In this document: positions 31,101-39,853 of the stretch, piece after piece
How positions within the stretch are numbered: the first letter of the stretch is position 1
Layout: each line of letters begins with the position of its first letter
Assembly (NCBI RefSeq): GCF_003287735.1
Contig: NZ_NSCM01000021.1
Location: forward strand, 1 to 64,000
Direction of reading: 5' to 3'
Length of the DNA stretch: 64,000 nucleotides
Source: Photorhabdus bodei
Lineage (GTDB): Bacteria; Pseudomonadota; Gammaproteobacteria; Enterobacterales; Enterobacteriaceae
Made by a program: the position numbers and the translations under genes
Notes under the pieces: generated by a model
Told to the model about the DNA's origin: nothing
The model's input: only the letters and a program-made list of their open reading frames with translations
Database searches by the model: none

Positions 31101-34100
31101 AGACTTAGGTGTGCCCGGCAGGATCACGACATTGCTGTCGCCGTGTTCAAGAGGCCGGGAGATATCCTTGTAACCAATACCGCTACGCACTTCGATAGCC
31201 TGACCACGATCATGGACCATTCGCGGAAAGTCACCGGCCCAGAAGAAGTAATTGATTTTCCCCGAACCGGTAGAGCCCGAATGGGTACGGTAGATGTACT
31301 GGCTGTCGAAGCTAATCTGGTTCCTGCGCAAATCAAGGCTCTTGACCACCGCCCCGGCAAGAGGCACCAGCACCTTTTTCTCGTTGTCATATCGATAGCC
31401 GTTACCTTTGTACGCCTTGTTGACCGTATCAAAGTAACGACCTACCGCCTTGGCATCCTCGGCGACCGCACCAAAGGCTTGAGCCAATGCCGTAAAGCCC
31501 ACTGCGAGTCCGCCAAGGATCACGCTGGCTCCACCGAGTACAGCCCCGGCCGTCGAAGCACCGACCAAACCAGCCCCCATCCCGGCGGTACCAGTGACGA
31601 AGCTCGCCGAGTCGAACGCTAACTGGGTACCGAACACCGCCTTCTGCACATCGTTCTCAGCGTAGGCCAATTCATAAGCATCCAGACCGACCATAGCTCC
31701 GCCAAACAACACGCCGACACCTTCGTTGACGGTGTGGCCCAGGTTCGAAGCAAAGTCCTTTAACGAGGTTTCGGCGGCCACCACTTCACCGCGCAGCGCC
31801 GTACGCACCAACTCGGTGACCTTGACTATATCCTGTACACCACCGTGAGCCATCTGGACCAAGTTGAGGTAGCTGTGGACCTTGAGCGCGGTGGCCAGAT
31901 CAGGCGAAGTCACCCCGCTTGCCGCATCGTGGCGGTTCTTGTCGGCAAACCACTGGATCAGTGTCTGAACCGCAAACCCGGCGTTCAGCCCATCCACCGG
32001 AGCGGCCTCGCCAACTCCGCCGCGAGGCCGTATCCGGCCGTGCTCCAGGGTAAAGTGATCGTTCAATACACCCATGTGCTCATCGACGAAACGCCGGAAT
32101 TCGACAAAGGTGCTATCGTTGGTGCTCAACCAGCGGGTCTGCTCGGGTTGGTCACGGTTAATGAACTGGACCCGGTAGCGACCTTCCCCCTGGTCTTCCG
32201 TCGTAGCGATAATCGGTAGCCAGCGGCTGTCCAGTTGGTGCTCTCGCGCCAGCCGGGTGCTGGCGACTTCGAACCGTGCGCCCCATTGCTCGGCATCAAA
32301 GGTCTTCAGTGCAGGGCTCAGTCGCAAGTCTTCCGTGACCCGCTCTTGTACACTCACCACCTGCTCGACCTGGCGCCGTTGCCCGATGACACTGGACAGT
32401 TCCTCGAATCGGGTCAGGTCAGACACGTTTAGGCCATTACCCACTGGTACCTCAGCCATCTTACCGGTATCGATCTCAATCAGGTTGAAGGCTGGTGCCG
32501 ATTTGCTGCCGAACGAGCCATAGTGCGCGGCCAGCCCGCGCACCACCAAATGCTGCTCCATAGCCCTGGACAGACTCTTGGTGTTGTTGAAGGCAAAGAT
32601 CCCAACATTCGGGTCATAGAAGTAGTAGCGACGGCCTTCGGCCGTGACAGTGCTCCCTACCATCATCGAGTGATTCTGGGTATTGAGTGCAAACATCGAG
32701 GTGCTGGTTGCTGCGGCCAGTCGCGACACCACCTCGGACAAATTGAACTGGCCCAGCTCCGTGGAAGCCTGAACGGCCTCAACATTGTAGTGCAGACTGA
32801 TCAGGCTATTCTTGAGCAGCGTGGAGCTGCCCGCCTGCGGGTCAGCGGAGGCGAAGAACAGCTTTTGTACCAGGCTATTGATGCCAGCCTCTCCATCACC
32901 CGCCAATGCCACAGCCATGGTCCTGACCAAAGGGTAGCAACGGCCACCGGTTCGGTCACCGACCAGCGACAGATAAAAGTCCTGTGGTACTAAGCGGTCG
33001 AAGACACTGCCGGCGTCATGGAAGTCCTCACTGAACATTGCGGTCTGTCGCAGTACCTTGTCGATGTACTCGGCTTGGCTGATTTCGGTGATGCGACCGC
33101 TCAAGGCCCCCCGTTGCTCATGGGTAAGTTTTCCTTCAAGAAACAGGCGTTTCATCTCCAGAACCGACATTTTGTCATCCACTCCGGGGATCTTGATCTC
33201 CCGGAAGTTACGCAAACCATCATTGAACCCGCTATCCTGTGCCCCGCGCTGATAGGCCTCGGAGGCCGCGTAACGTTCTCCCACGCTGCTAGTGCGCTCC
33301 TCGCCTTGAATGGCCGTATCGTCAATCCGTACCACCGCAACGCTGCCGTCCTTAGCTTTGATCTGCTGCCAGAGCCAAGTCTTTTCGACAGAACTGGCTT
33401 CACGCAATACTGGATCGTACTGCGCTCTGTAGTAGTCCTGTGTAAGATTGAGTTGCTTGATCTGCTGGTCGATCAAGGCCGTATCACTTGAGGTACGTCG
33501 TGCTTCCTGGAGCTGGTAGCGTTTGTCCGCCACTTGGTCAATGTTGGCTTTGACCTTGGCCTGAACCGCTTCGCGCAACCGGGTCCATGCAGCAATCGCC
33601 GGATGCTCAGGAGAAAACGCCCCCTCTGTGTAGACGCCGTCGGTAACTCCTTCGACCGACACCCCAAACTGCGTCGCCACCGTCTTCAGTTGTTGGTGAA
33701 CCTGCTCGCGGTAAGTGTCGAATTCGGCCTGGTTGCGCTCTACCACTTGGCTGCCGGCGACCTGAATCGAGAGTGGCTCCACACCACCACGCAGCTTCGG
33801 CCAGACCATCTGTCCATCTCGTTGATATTCCTGGCGCTGGAGCACCAGTTGCCACTCGCCATTGACGTACTGCATGTACGCCGCAGCAAGGCCCTCAGTG
33901 GTACCGGATACCTGGTAATCCTTGTAGTCGACCGCCATCACCACATTGTCATACAGCAGCGAGCTGTTGAATCGGCCATCGTGGTAAACCCGGTAGGTAT
34001 TGGCATCGAGGCTGGTCACCACCAACGAGCCGCCCGATAGTGTCCCGGTGAACAGAAAACTCCCTGCGACCGCATGCTTGGGAATGTCCACATAGGCGGG

Positions 34101-37100
34101 TACCGCATTGGCCTGGTTCGGGCCATTGTAGCCGAGGAAGTACGCCGGCACGCTGATTGAGGATATGCTATTGGCGTTTTGTTCAGTGTATTCGAGCTCG
34201 TATAAGCCTGACCCGACCTTCACCAACTGGGCTCTCCCCTCTGCCGGGAGGCGCCCCAACCTGACCAGCACCTCAGCACTGATGGTGTGGGTTTTGGCAA
34301 ACAGTACAGGATCAGTGGCAAACTGATGGATATCGGCACTACCTTGTCGGGGCTCAAATCCATCACCTACAGACACCAGCCCAGCCTTGAGTTTGAGATC
34401 CTTCACCGCCGGCCCCAGCAGCGCCGAGCTTGGACCTATGCGGGTAAAACGCGGTGGATGGAATTCGTCAGCCGCTGGCAAGCCCTGATTAATGATCGGC
34501 AAGACCCGCGCCATCACTCCATCATACAGTTTACCCTCCAACTCTCTCTTGCTGCCTTCGGCGCGGTACTTGTCGAACATCTGCAACATATCCTTGCCGA
34601 TACTGTCCGCACCCTCCGGTTCGTAACGCGCAGCGACATAGAGGGTTTCAAAGAACGAGTGATAGCCGTTACGGATCATGAATGCCGCATTGGCCATCTG
34701 GAATTGCCAATACTGCTTGACGCTCAACGCACCACCGAACAATTCCGGCAAGACATTACTGACGGTCTGGGTGGTCCCGGAAATCCCCCCCACGAACGGG
34801 GTGTCCAGGTCATTCATGTAGCGTGTGGCGTCATTCTTCTGGTCCGGACGGAACTGGTTGTAGCTGCGGTACTTATCGTCCTTGATCAGGTACGAATCCT
34901 CGTGATACGTCTGCTCCTCAGGGCTGGTATTGAGGATCAGATACGGATCGGGCTGATTCAACCGGTTATTGATCATGACCTTGCCGTCACCCAGCGCAGC
35001 GTGAGGATTGATCGGGACCGCAGCCTTGGAAAAGCTATCGGCTACCGGACGCAAAGCATGGAACAAGACCTGTTTGCGCAAGCTCCTGCCCTCATTGCTC
35101 AACAGCGCCGCCTCAACCGCCGGGCGCAGTTGCGCATCAGCGTTCTCAAGGCCCTGGGGACCAGTCAGTAGCAGGGTGAGCAGTTTGTCGTCCAGCGAGT
35201 GCTCAACCGCAGTTTGATCGAAAACATGTGCTTTCGGATTGCTTGGATGCTGTGCCGCATTGGCGCTATCGACTCGCTGGGTTTCCGCTTCGATGGCCCG
35301 AATGCGCCATTGTTCGTACAACGGTGCCAATAGCCCCTTGGCCTGGGCAATATCACTTTGCACATAGCCATTTTGCAAGACCTTAACCATAGCCGGGTTC
35401 TTCACCAGTCTCGTCGCCAGCCCGAACAACAGCGGGTCATTATCGCCGCTTCGCCAGACCGAAGCGGCGAACGCCTGTTCCCACAGCACTTTGTTTAGGT
35501 TATTACCCTTGATATCGCGCATGTTGTTATGGAAGTACTCCGGCGCCAACACCCCTGCGGGGGTGATGTGGTTACGCTCGAGCAAACGTACCAGCTGCTG
35601 CTCGAACACCTTGCGATCTTCGCTGCCTTTAAACAGACGACTGGCCTTCGTACCGCCTTCACGCAGTTGCTCCAGCTTCTCGAAAAATGCGGCGTTGTAT
35701 TGATACAGTATGTCGGTCTGCGCCTTGCTCAAGTGACTGCTGCTGACCTTGTTGTCGTCAACGCTCATCACCCCAAAGGGCGTCGCGGGTAGGTAACCGT
35801 TGCCCTGGGGCATTTCCAACAAGTACTGACGACTGGCAAAACCGACCGAACGTTCCAGCTCATGGATATTAACGAAAAGCCCGTCACGGTCCGGGTGGTA
35901 ACCGTTCTGGCGAAACCCCTCCAGGCCGATAGTCTGGAAGCTAGCGATATCAGCATTCTGGTTGATCAGGTCACTCAAGGCGCTTGCCAATGGTACCTCA
36001 CGGGTGATGGTGGTATTCGAAACCTGGCCGGACACCTGAATCCCGACCTGGTTCGGCACCTTGCGGTCAACGCTGGTCAGCAGCATTTTGCGACCATTAC
36101 CCAGCAACTGCGCCTTGAAGCCTTCACGCAAGGTGCTTTCCGAAACTAGGTAGTTGGCGAAGTACTTCTCGACGAATTCGGTTTTGACCAGCACCGAGCG
36201 AATTGGTGTATAGGTCGGCGAGCGAAAGGATGGCGGCTCACTCTTGAGCCGGTATTGTTGTTGCCAGGCTAGGGAGCGGGCTGCAGTACCGAAGGAGAAG
36301 TTGAATACCCTGTCCGCCGACACAACTAATCTACCGTTCTCCAGGAAGAAATCTTTGAAGCGGCCATCGGTGCTGGCATTAACTAGTGCGACGTTCATGC
36401 GGATGTAGCCAGGGCGCTCCTCCATCATCAGCAACGAAATATTTACCGGCAGATCATCGGAGGCCGGAGGCACCGTGGTCAGCCCGCCGAAAACTGCAGC
36501 CTCTTCCGTAGAGGATGCTTTGAGTAAGGCGTTGTAGCGGGCATTGACCTCCTTGTAGGCCTGTAGTTTGGAAAACAGCGTCACGTATTTTGGGCTGAAC
36601 GTGGAGGCAGCCACCTGTATAGTCAGTTGTTGTTCCAGACGTTTGATCTCGGTATCCAGCTTAGCCTGCTTGCCCGCCGCGTCCTCCCTCAGGGTCGTCG
36701 TCTTCAAGGTCTTAGAGCCGCCAGGATTGAGCATGGTCAAAGCTTTACGCCAAGTGCTGTCAAAGTGCGTTATGGCGGTCTGCTGTCGGCTGTATAGCAG
36801 GATGTCGCGGTCCAGTTGCTGCTTATAGGCGTTGATCGCCGGTGTGCCGGGCACATCGTTCATCTGCTGCCGTCTTTGCTGCAATGTCTGCAACTGGTCG
36901 CCAACAGAAACGGGGTTGTCCTGCATCTGAAAATGCTGGGCAGCCAGCACACTCAGCGTACTCTGCTGCATTTCCTGTAACCGCTCGTCTACCTGCCTGA
37001 TGTAGTCGGCACGCTCATCAGGACTCATGTTAAACCATTCGGTCTGACGACTTGCTGCTTCAATCTGTCCATCGATCAGGGTATTGAGCAGGTTCGTGAA

Positions 37101-37121
37101 GTCTTTGGATATATAAGCCAT
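28128..37121 (-). CDS. mcf: Mcf-type insecticidal toxin (makes caterpillars floppy)
   Basis: 2997 residues, in the size class of Mcf1 (about 2900). The central protease-like effector region shows GGRCYPL with Cys1395, TQNHSMMVG with His1484 and YFYDPNVG with Asp1503. The Arg-Cys-Tyr fits the RCD/Y motif of MCF domains known from MARTX toxins, which self-cleave after binding host ARF GTPases. A Gly/Ala-rich hydrophobic stretch (~1780-1890) corresponds to the TcdA/TcdB-type translocation region. The C-terminal third is beta-rich and includes a single GGADNDTY RTX-like motif. The gene is visibly GC-rich against AT-rich flanks, so it was probably acquired (FitD of Pseudomonas is a homologue). The start MAYISKDF follows AAGGA. 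Family assignment is strong; which Mcf subtype is unproven. Confidence 0.93.
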   Translation of the reverse strand: MAYISKDFTNLLNTLIDGQIEAASRQTEWFNMSPDERADYIRQVDERLQEMQQSTLSVLAAQHFQMQDNPVSVGDQLQTLQQRRQQMNDVPGTPAINAYKQQLDRDILLYSRQQTAITHFDSTWRKALTMLNPGGSKTLKTTTLREDAAGKQAKLDTEIKRLEQQLTIQVAASTFSPKYVTLFSKLQAYKEVNARYNALLKASSTEEAAVFGGLTTVPPASDDLPVNISLLMMEERPGYIRMNVALVNASTDGRFKDFFLENGRLVVSADRVFNFSFGTAARSLAWQQQYRLKSEPPSFRSPTYTPIRSVLVKTEFVEKYFANYLVSESTLREGFKAQLLGNGRKMLLTSVDRKVPNQVGIQVSGQVSNTTITREVPLASALSDLINQNADIASFQTIGLEGFRQNGYHPDRDGLFVNIHELERSVGFASRQYLLEMPQGNGYLPATPFGVMSVDDNKVSSSHLSKAQTDILYQYNAAFFEKLEQLREGGTKASRLFKGSEDRKVFEQQLVRLLERNHITPAGVLAPEYFHNNMRDIKGNNLNKVLWEQAFAASVWRSGDNDPLLFGLATRLVKNPAMVKVLQNGYVQSDIAQAKGLLAPLYEQWRIRAIEAETQRVDSANAAQHPSNPKAHVFDQTAVEHSLDDKLLTLLLTGPQGLENADAQLRPAVEAALLSNEGRSLRKQVLFHALRPVADSFSKAAVPINPHAALGDGKVMINNRLNQPDPYLILNTSPEEQTYHEDSYLIKDDKYRSYNQFRPDQKNDATRYMNDLDTPFVGGISGTTQTVSNVLPELFGGALSVKQYWQFQMANAAFMIRNGYHSFFETLYVAARYEPEGADSIGKDMLQMFDKYRAEGSKRELEGKLYDGVMARVLPIINQGLPAADEFHPPRFTRIGPSSALLGPAVKDLKLKAGLVSVGDGFEPRQGSADIHQFATDPVLFAKTHTISAEVLVRLGRLPAEGRAQLVKVGSGLYELEYTEQNANSISSISVPAYFLGYNGPNQANAVPAYVDIPKHAVAGSFLFTGTLSGGSLVVTSLDANTYRVYHDGRFNSSLLYDNVVMAVDYKDYQVSGTTEGLAAAYMQYVNGEWQLVLQRQEYQRDGQMVWPKLRGGVEPLSIQVAGSQVVERNQAEFDTYREQVHQQLKTVATQFGVSVEGVTDGVYTEGAFSPEHPAIAAWTRLREAVQAKVKANIDQVADKRYQLQEARRTSSDTALIDQQIKQLNLTQDYYRAQYDPVLREASSVEKTWLWQQIKAKDGSVAVVRIDDTAIQGEERTSSVGERYAASEAYQRGAQDSGFNDGLRNFREIKIPGVDDKMSVLEMKRLFLEGKLTHEQRGALSGRITEISQAEYIDKVLRQTAMFSEDFHDAGSVFDRLVPQDFYLSLVGDRTGGRCYPLVRTMAVALAGDGEAGINSLVQKLFFASADPQAGSSTLLKNSLISLHYNVEAVQASTELGQFNLSEVVSRLAAATSTSMFALNTQNHSMMVGSTVTAEGRRYYFYDPNVGIFAFNNTKSLSRAMEQHLVVRGLAAHYGSFGSKSAPAFNLIEIDTGKMAEVPVGNGLNVSDLTRFEELSSVIGQRRQVEQVVSVQERVTEDLRLSPALKTFDAEQWGARFEVASTRLAREHQLDSRWLPIIATTEDQGEGRYRVQFINRDQPEQTRWLSTNDSTFVEFRRFVDEHMGVLNDHFTLEHGRIRPRGGVGEAAPVDGLNAGFAVQTLIQWFADKNRHDAASGVTSPDLATALKVHSYLNLVQMAHGGVQDIVKVTELVRTALRGEVVAAETSLKDFASNLGHTVNEGVGVLFGGAMVGLDAYELAYAENDVQKAVFGTQLAFDSASFVTGTAGMGAGLVGASTAGAVLGGASVILGGLAVGFTALAQAFGAVAEDAKAVGRYFDTVNKAYKGNGYRYDNEKKVLVPLAGAVVKSLDLRRNQISFDSQYIYRTHSGSTGSGKINYFFWAGDFPRMVHDRGQAIEVRSGIGYKDISRPLEHGDSNVVILPGTPKSYISYEYMLLPGATTRHDAGFDVIRRLEEDKRFDYDFYIFPGEETIRRIHHEYVDTPIEVILDQRNRQLVVPELPKELHGFLRYEIKGAGGEYLIGLNEGTQVKLTSDSASALSRWIIDSSQLASDSISVSKNQLVVGGVVVERDPTQNGQVLVVNGKGEVREVDFAGLTTQVVSEDASKWQVPGQQIEQHLSDLAKAHQLHGQYVVVENYSHNGRDVGRAFYDVGKERMLFTNATHEQTRHAQLGAVMGDHAYFYDADNAAAWRVDIATGQVDAQFEPWFNQSAGQISRLWQEGDAVYLARRYRLKEKEAELEKEAELCYRILDDRMELVSAVGDDALLQLLARTSQHSDELKTILKGYYESKSIQRETPTYILGARLIQPTSAALVTVFGMDAAGVAHRYWIRPGDGTLIKPNLAPLADQTPHFKEYEQTRSAWPIPADLVLAGSMSQPGDKEVFFFYSKEQKALFRQEGPGQAVLDASHPTALRISTPALANLVNLNGSLLVITEDGRVARLDALGQFSYEAVNEHWLKGRTHWWQDLASVADGRATLAVFGVKGTDGKSLLPVWYHNGQVVVASAPLQDKRLQFLGFEADGSGARLFDPASGKLYRQPPMTADALAAAFGTDEVLEVSPQLPAASELASGLHFKAAEQVDVGLRLTTVEGEILLRTNDGKLQLVAVDKGWQQDNFARLPQALAKIAGQWRAKGVLTLQGDDTQGWFDVGSGQVFSCGSIQAKDNLRFIGIATGKKGAYVYSPTNQALYRVKDDGVQKLSHYTSVERIGSSLLIRSGGADGRWDDLTPPLIAGVDSVVLHGGADNDTYRLSQEMWSHYRTVIIDNDDPGQALDRLIMPVVDAEKILVSRHEDNLMLTDSTNGTTLVMRKVFGSQAVTHQHLQIELEGSSLVMGVDHLVKNFTQRSYTKGGLVELSWASRQPVIMPHAIHSVAAVPDTEGPSLAKLSGAMASFPDIGGAREHLPQNRQATQEALVPPLS

Positions 37122-37678
37122 TGCAATGATCCTTGCCTGTTTTTAAGCGAAACCCTTCGCGCTGCGAAAAGCTGTTTGTCGTTTGTCGATACAGATTTGA
37201 CATTCTCCCCGACCTAAAGACCATAACTGTAGGTACGAACGTATTCAGTTACCGCGGGGGTTCCCACACATACGGTCGAGTCAAAGGCAGATGTCATTTT
37301 GCATTCCTTTATTTAGGTGATAGTTACATATTATTGTTATTTATATTAGTGAATATTAGATAGTCAACATTTATTTGCTCTATAGTTGTAGTCATAATTA
37401 TTTCGTTTATATTTCAGATCACATGAATGATAAAATTTCAATATAATTAACTTTTTATATATTTAAATATATATTATTTATAATTTTAATTATTTATTCA
37501 TAAAATTATTTATATTTGAAAATATTTTTTAATAATATTGTTACGTTTTTTATAAGACGTTGAATAAATAATAACGAATCTTAGGAAGGTTATTTATTAG
37601 TGAATTGTTGTATCTGATTTTTGAGTTAGAGCGCGATATTTAAAAGTTCTACTGCAACTGTCAAGCGACCCCAATTAA
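37122..37678. other. mcf upstream region with abrupt drop in GC
   Basis: The first ~180 bp remain GC-moderate and must hold the mcf promoter. Beyond about 37300 the sequence becomes extremely AT-rich with no credible ORF. Confidence 0.6.
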
Positions 37679-37794
37679 TATACCCTATGGATTTCAAGAT
37701 GCATCGCGACGGCAAGGGAGAGAATCAGCTAACTATGTGACCGGGGTGAGCGAGTGCAGCCAACAAAAAGGCAACTTGAAAGATAACGGGTATA
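37679..37794 (+). repeat. ERIC element with internal deletion
   Basis: Plus-orientation copy. About 11 bp are missing from the CCCCGGGAGCATAGATAAC segment, leaving 116 bp. Confidence 0.9.
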
Positions 37795-37920
37795 TTCTCT
37801 TCATCTTTCAAGTTATATCTTTGTTGGCTACGCTTACTCTTCCCAGTCACATAATTAGTTGTGTGGCTGAGGATTTACTTACCTGCCGCTGCGAAGTAAT
37901 TTGAAATCTATTGGGCATAT
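37791..37920 (-). repeat. Degenerate ERIC element, inverted relative to its neighbour
   Basis: TATATTCTCTTCATCTTTCAAG to GAAATCTATTGGGCATAT follows the ERIC layout with many substitutions. It abuts the copy at 37679-37794 in opposite orientation. The 3' end of the ALA-synthase frame runs into it, so the last ~25 codons of that frame are ERIC-derived. Confidence 0.75.
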
Positions 37921-39113
37921 CAAATGAAAGAAATACTTCAGTCAACGCATTAGTTAATTGTATAATTTGTTCTTCCGAATGATTAGGAGTAATATTTACC
38001 CTAAGTCTCTCAGTTCCAACTGGTACAGTTGGTGAATTAATTGGTTGTAAATAAACATTATGTTTTTCAAGTAACTGATGTGCTACTGCTTTACATTTTA
38101 TTGCATCTCCAATTAACACAGGTAATATATGTATCTCACTAGAATTCATGATCGGAATTCCTGCTTTATTGAAAGAATCTCTTAGCATTTTAGTTTTTTT
38201 ATGTAGTTTTTTTCTTTCTGTATCAGAAACTTTCAAGTACTCAACACTTGCATAACATGCCGCCACTATAGCTGGTGGTAATGAAGTCGTAAATATAAAC
38301 CCTGAAGCAAAAGAACGAATTGTATCAATTATTGGTTCAGAACCAGTAATATACCCGCCAATAATACCAATTCCCTTAGCCATAGTTCCTTGAATAATAT
38401 CAATTGAACCTGCAATACCTAAGTCAGCAGCAATTCCTGCACCTCTAGGCCCATACATACCAATTGCATGTACTTCATCAAGAAATGTTAAAGCATTATA
38501 CTTTTTAGCAAGGACTACAATTTCTTTAATTGGCGCAATATCGCCATCCATAGAGTAAATCGATTCAAAAACAATTAATCTTGGTCGTTCATACGGTTGT
38601 TCCGCAAGTAACTTTTCTAAATTTTTTGTATCGTTATGTCTAAAAATTGCACGTTCTACCTTCGTACTACATATACCATTAATAATAGAAGCATGATTGA
38701 GTTCATCAGAAAAAACTATACAGTTTTCAAATAAACGTAATAAACACTGCAACGTTGCATCATTTGATGCCATATCCTGTTGGAAATACTAGTGCCGATT
38801 CTTTATCATGCCATTCAGCTAGCGAAGATTCTAAAACTCCATAATGATAGTGAGTACCCCCGATATTACGAGATCCCCCCGAACCCGCACCAAATAAATC
38901 AATCGCACTATGCATAGCTTCAACGACAACTGGATGTTGAGACATTCCTAAGTAATCATTACTACACCAAACAACAACAGACTCACCATTGTTTGAGCTA
39001 TTTAGTTTAGCTAAAGGATATTGTCCACGAATACGATTTAATGTAACAAACTCACGATATTGTCCACTTTTTTTCAATGCTGCTAGCTTTTTACTAAGTA
39101 TTTCTATATACAT
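37847..39113 (-). pseudogene. 5-aminolevulinate synthase (ALAS), frameshifted
   Basis: Two frames together make one ALAS. The first (39113-38760) starts MYIEILSKKLAALKKSGQYR behind GGAGG and has CSNDYLGMSQHP and GAGSGGSRNIGGTHYHYG. It breaks after PTGYG. The second (from 38773) continues NDATLQCLLRLF, FRHND, FLDEVHAIGMYGPRGAGIA, GTMAKGIGIIGGYITG (PLP Lys) and FIFTTSLPPAI, NSPTVPVGTERLR. One extra base near 38768 accounts for the break: without it the reading is GYG-SNDATL. The far C-terminus is replaced by ERIC sequence. ALAS makes 5-aminolevulinate from glycine and succinyl-CoA. Enterobacteria use the glutamate route for heme, so this copy is foreign, perhaps from a natural-product pathway. 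Confidence 0.88.
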
Positions 39114-39135
39114 ATTGAGCCTCCAATTATGGATT

Positions 39136-39262
39136 TATACCCGTCATCTTTCAAGTTGCCTCTTTGTTGGCTGCGCTCACTCACCCCGGTCACATAGTTA
39201 TCTATGCTCCCGGGGATTCGCTCCCTTGCCGTCGCGATCCATCTTGAAATCCATAGGGTATA
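39136..39262 (-). repeat. ERIC element
   Basis: 127 bp, TATACCCGTCATCTTTCAAG to CATAGGGTATA, directly upstream of the ALAS start, so it may lie in that gene's promoter. Confidence 0.95.
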
Positions 39263-39342
39263 TATCTTTCTATTATGTGAAGTGATACCACTTAATAGTT
39301 TGATAGAAATAGTTACTCATTGTTTTGTTACTGAGGTAACAT

Positions 39343-39603
39343 GGCCTAGAGTTTTCTGAACATGAATGGATGGCTAAATTATTAGGTACTCAAATCTATT
39401 TTTCGCCCCCTTATTCCCGAGAACTTGGTGTCAATGAAAACACAAATGGATTGATTCGTCAGTATTTTCCAAAGAGAATAAACTTTTCATCAGTGACAGA
39501 ACAGGAAATAAGATTTATCATGAATAGGCTTAATAATCACCCACGTAAGACATTGAGGTACCCTCCTGATAAATTATTTTATAGTATAAATAAAGTTATT
39601 TAA
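39343..39603 (+). mobile_element. IS30-family transposase C-terminal fragment
   Basis: The frame GLEFSEHEWMAKLLGTQIYF continues through GVNENTNGLIRQYFPKRINF and LNNHPRKTLRYPPDKLFY to a stop. This is the last ~85 residues of an IS30 DDE transposase, including the conserved NENTNGLIRQYFPK block. The N-terminal two thirds are gone and no inverted repeats are visible. A dead remnant flanked by two ERIC copies. Confidence 0.88.
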
Positions 39604-39671
39604 CGTTACTATGCGAATGTACACTATATTGATAAAATAATTATTACTCTACTTTAATAACCAAGTGATTA

Positions 39672-39798
39672 TATACCCGTCATCTTTCAAGTTGCCTCTT
39701 TGTTGGCTGCACTCACTCACCCCGGTCACATAGTTCTCTATGCTCCCGGGGATTCGCTCCCTTGCCGCCGCGATGCATCTTGAAATCCATAGGGTATA
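39672..39798 (-). repeat. ERIC element
   Basis: 127 bp between the IS30 fragment and the MFS pseudogene; TATACCCGTCATCTTTCAAG to TCCATAGGGTATA. Confidence 0.95.
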
Positions 39799-39853
39799 AT
39801 ATAATAAAGTTCATTATTTATAATATTTTCAACTATGTAAAGGTGTAAAAACC

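Noticed and set aside
29148..34040. Many 60-290 codon ORFs on the plus strand inside mcf
   Set aside because: They are antisense readings of a GC-rich gene, where stops are rare. None has a ribosome site or family features.
38760..39113. Programmed frameshift in ALAS
   Set aside because: There is no slippery heptamer or stimulatory structure at GGATATGGCATCAAATGA, and the C-terminus is also damaged, so simple decay is more likely.
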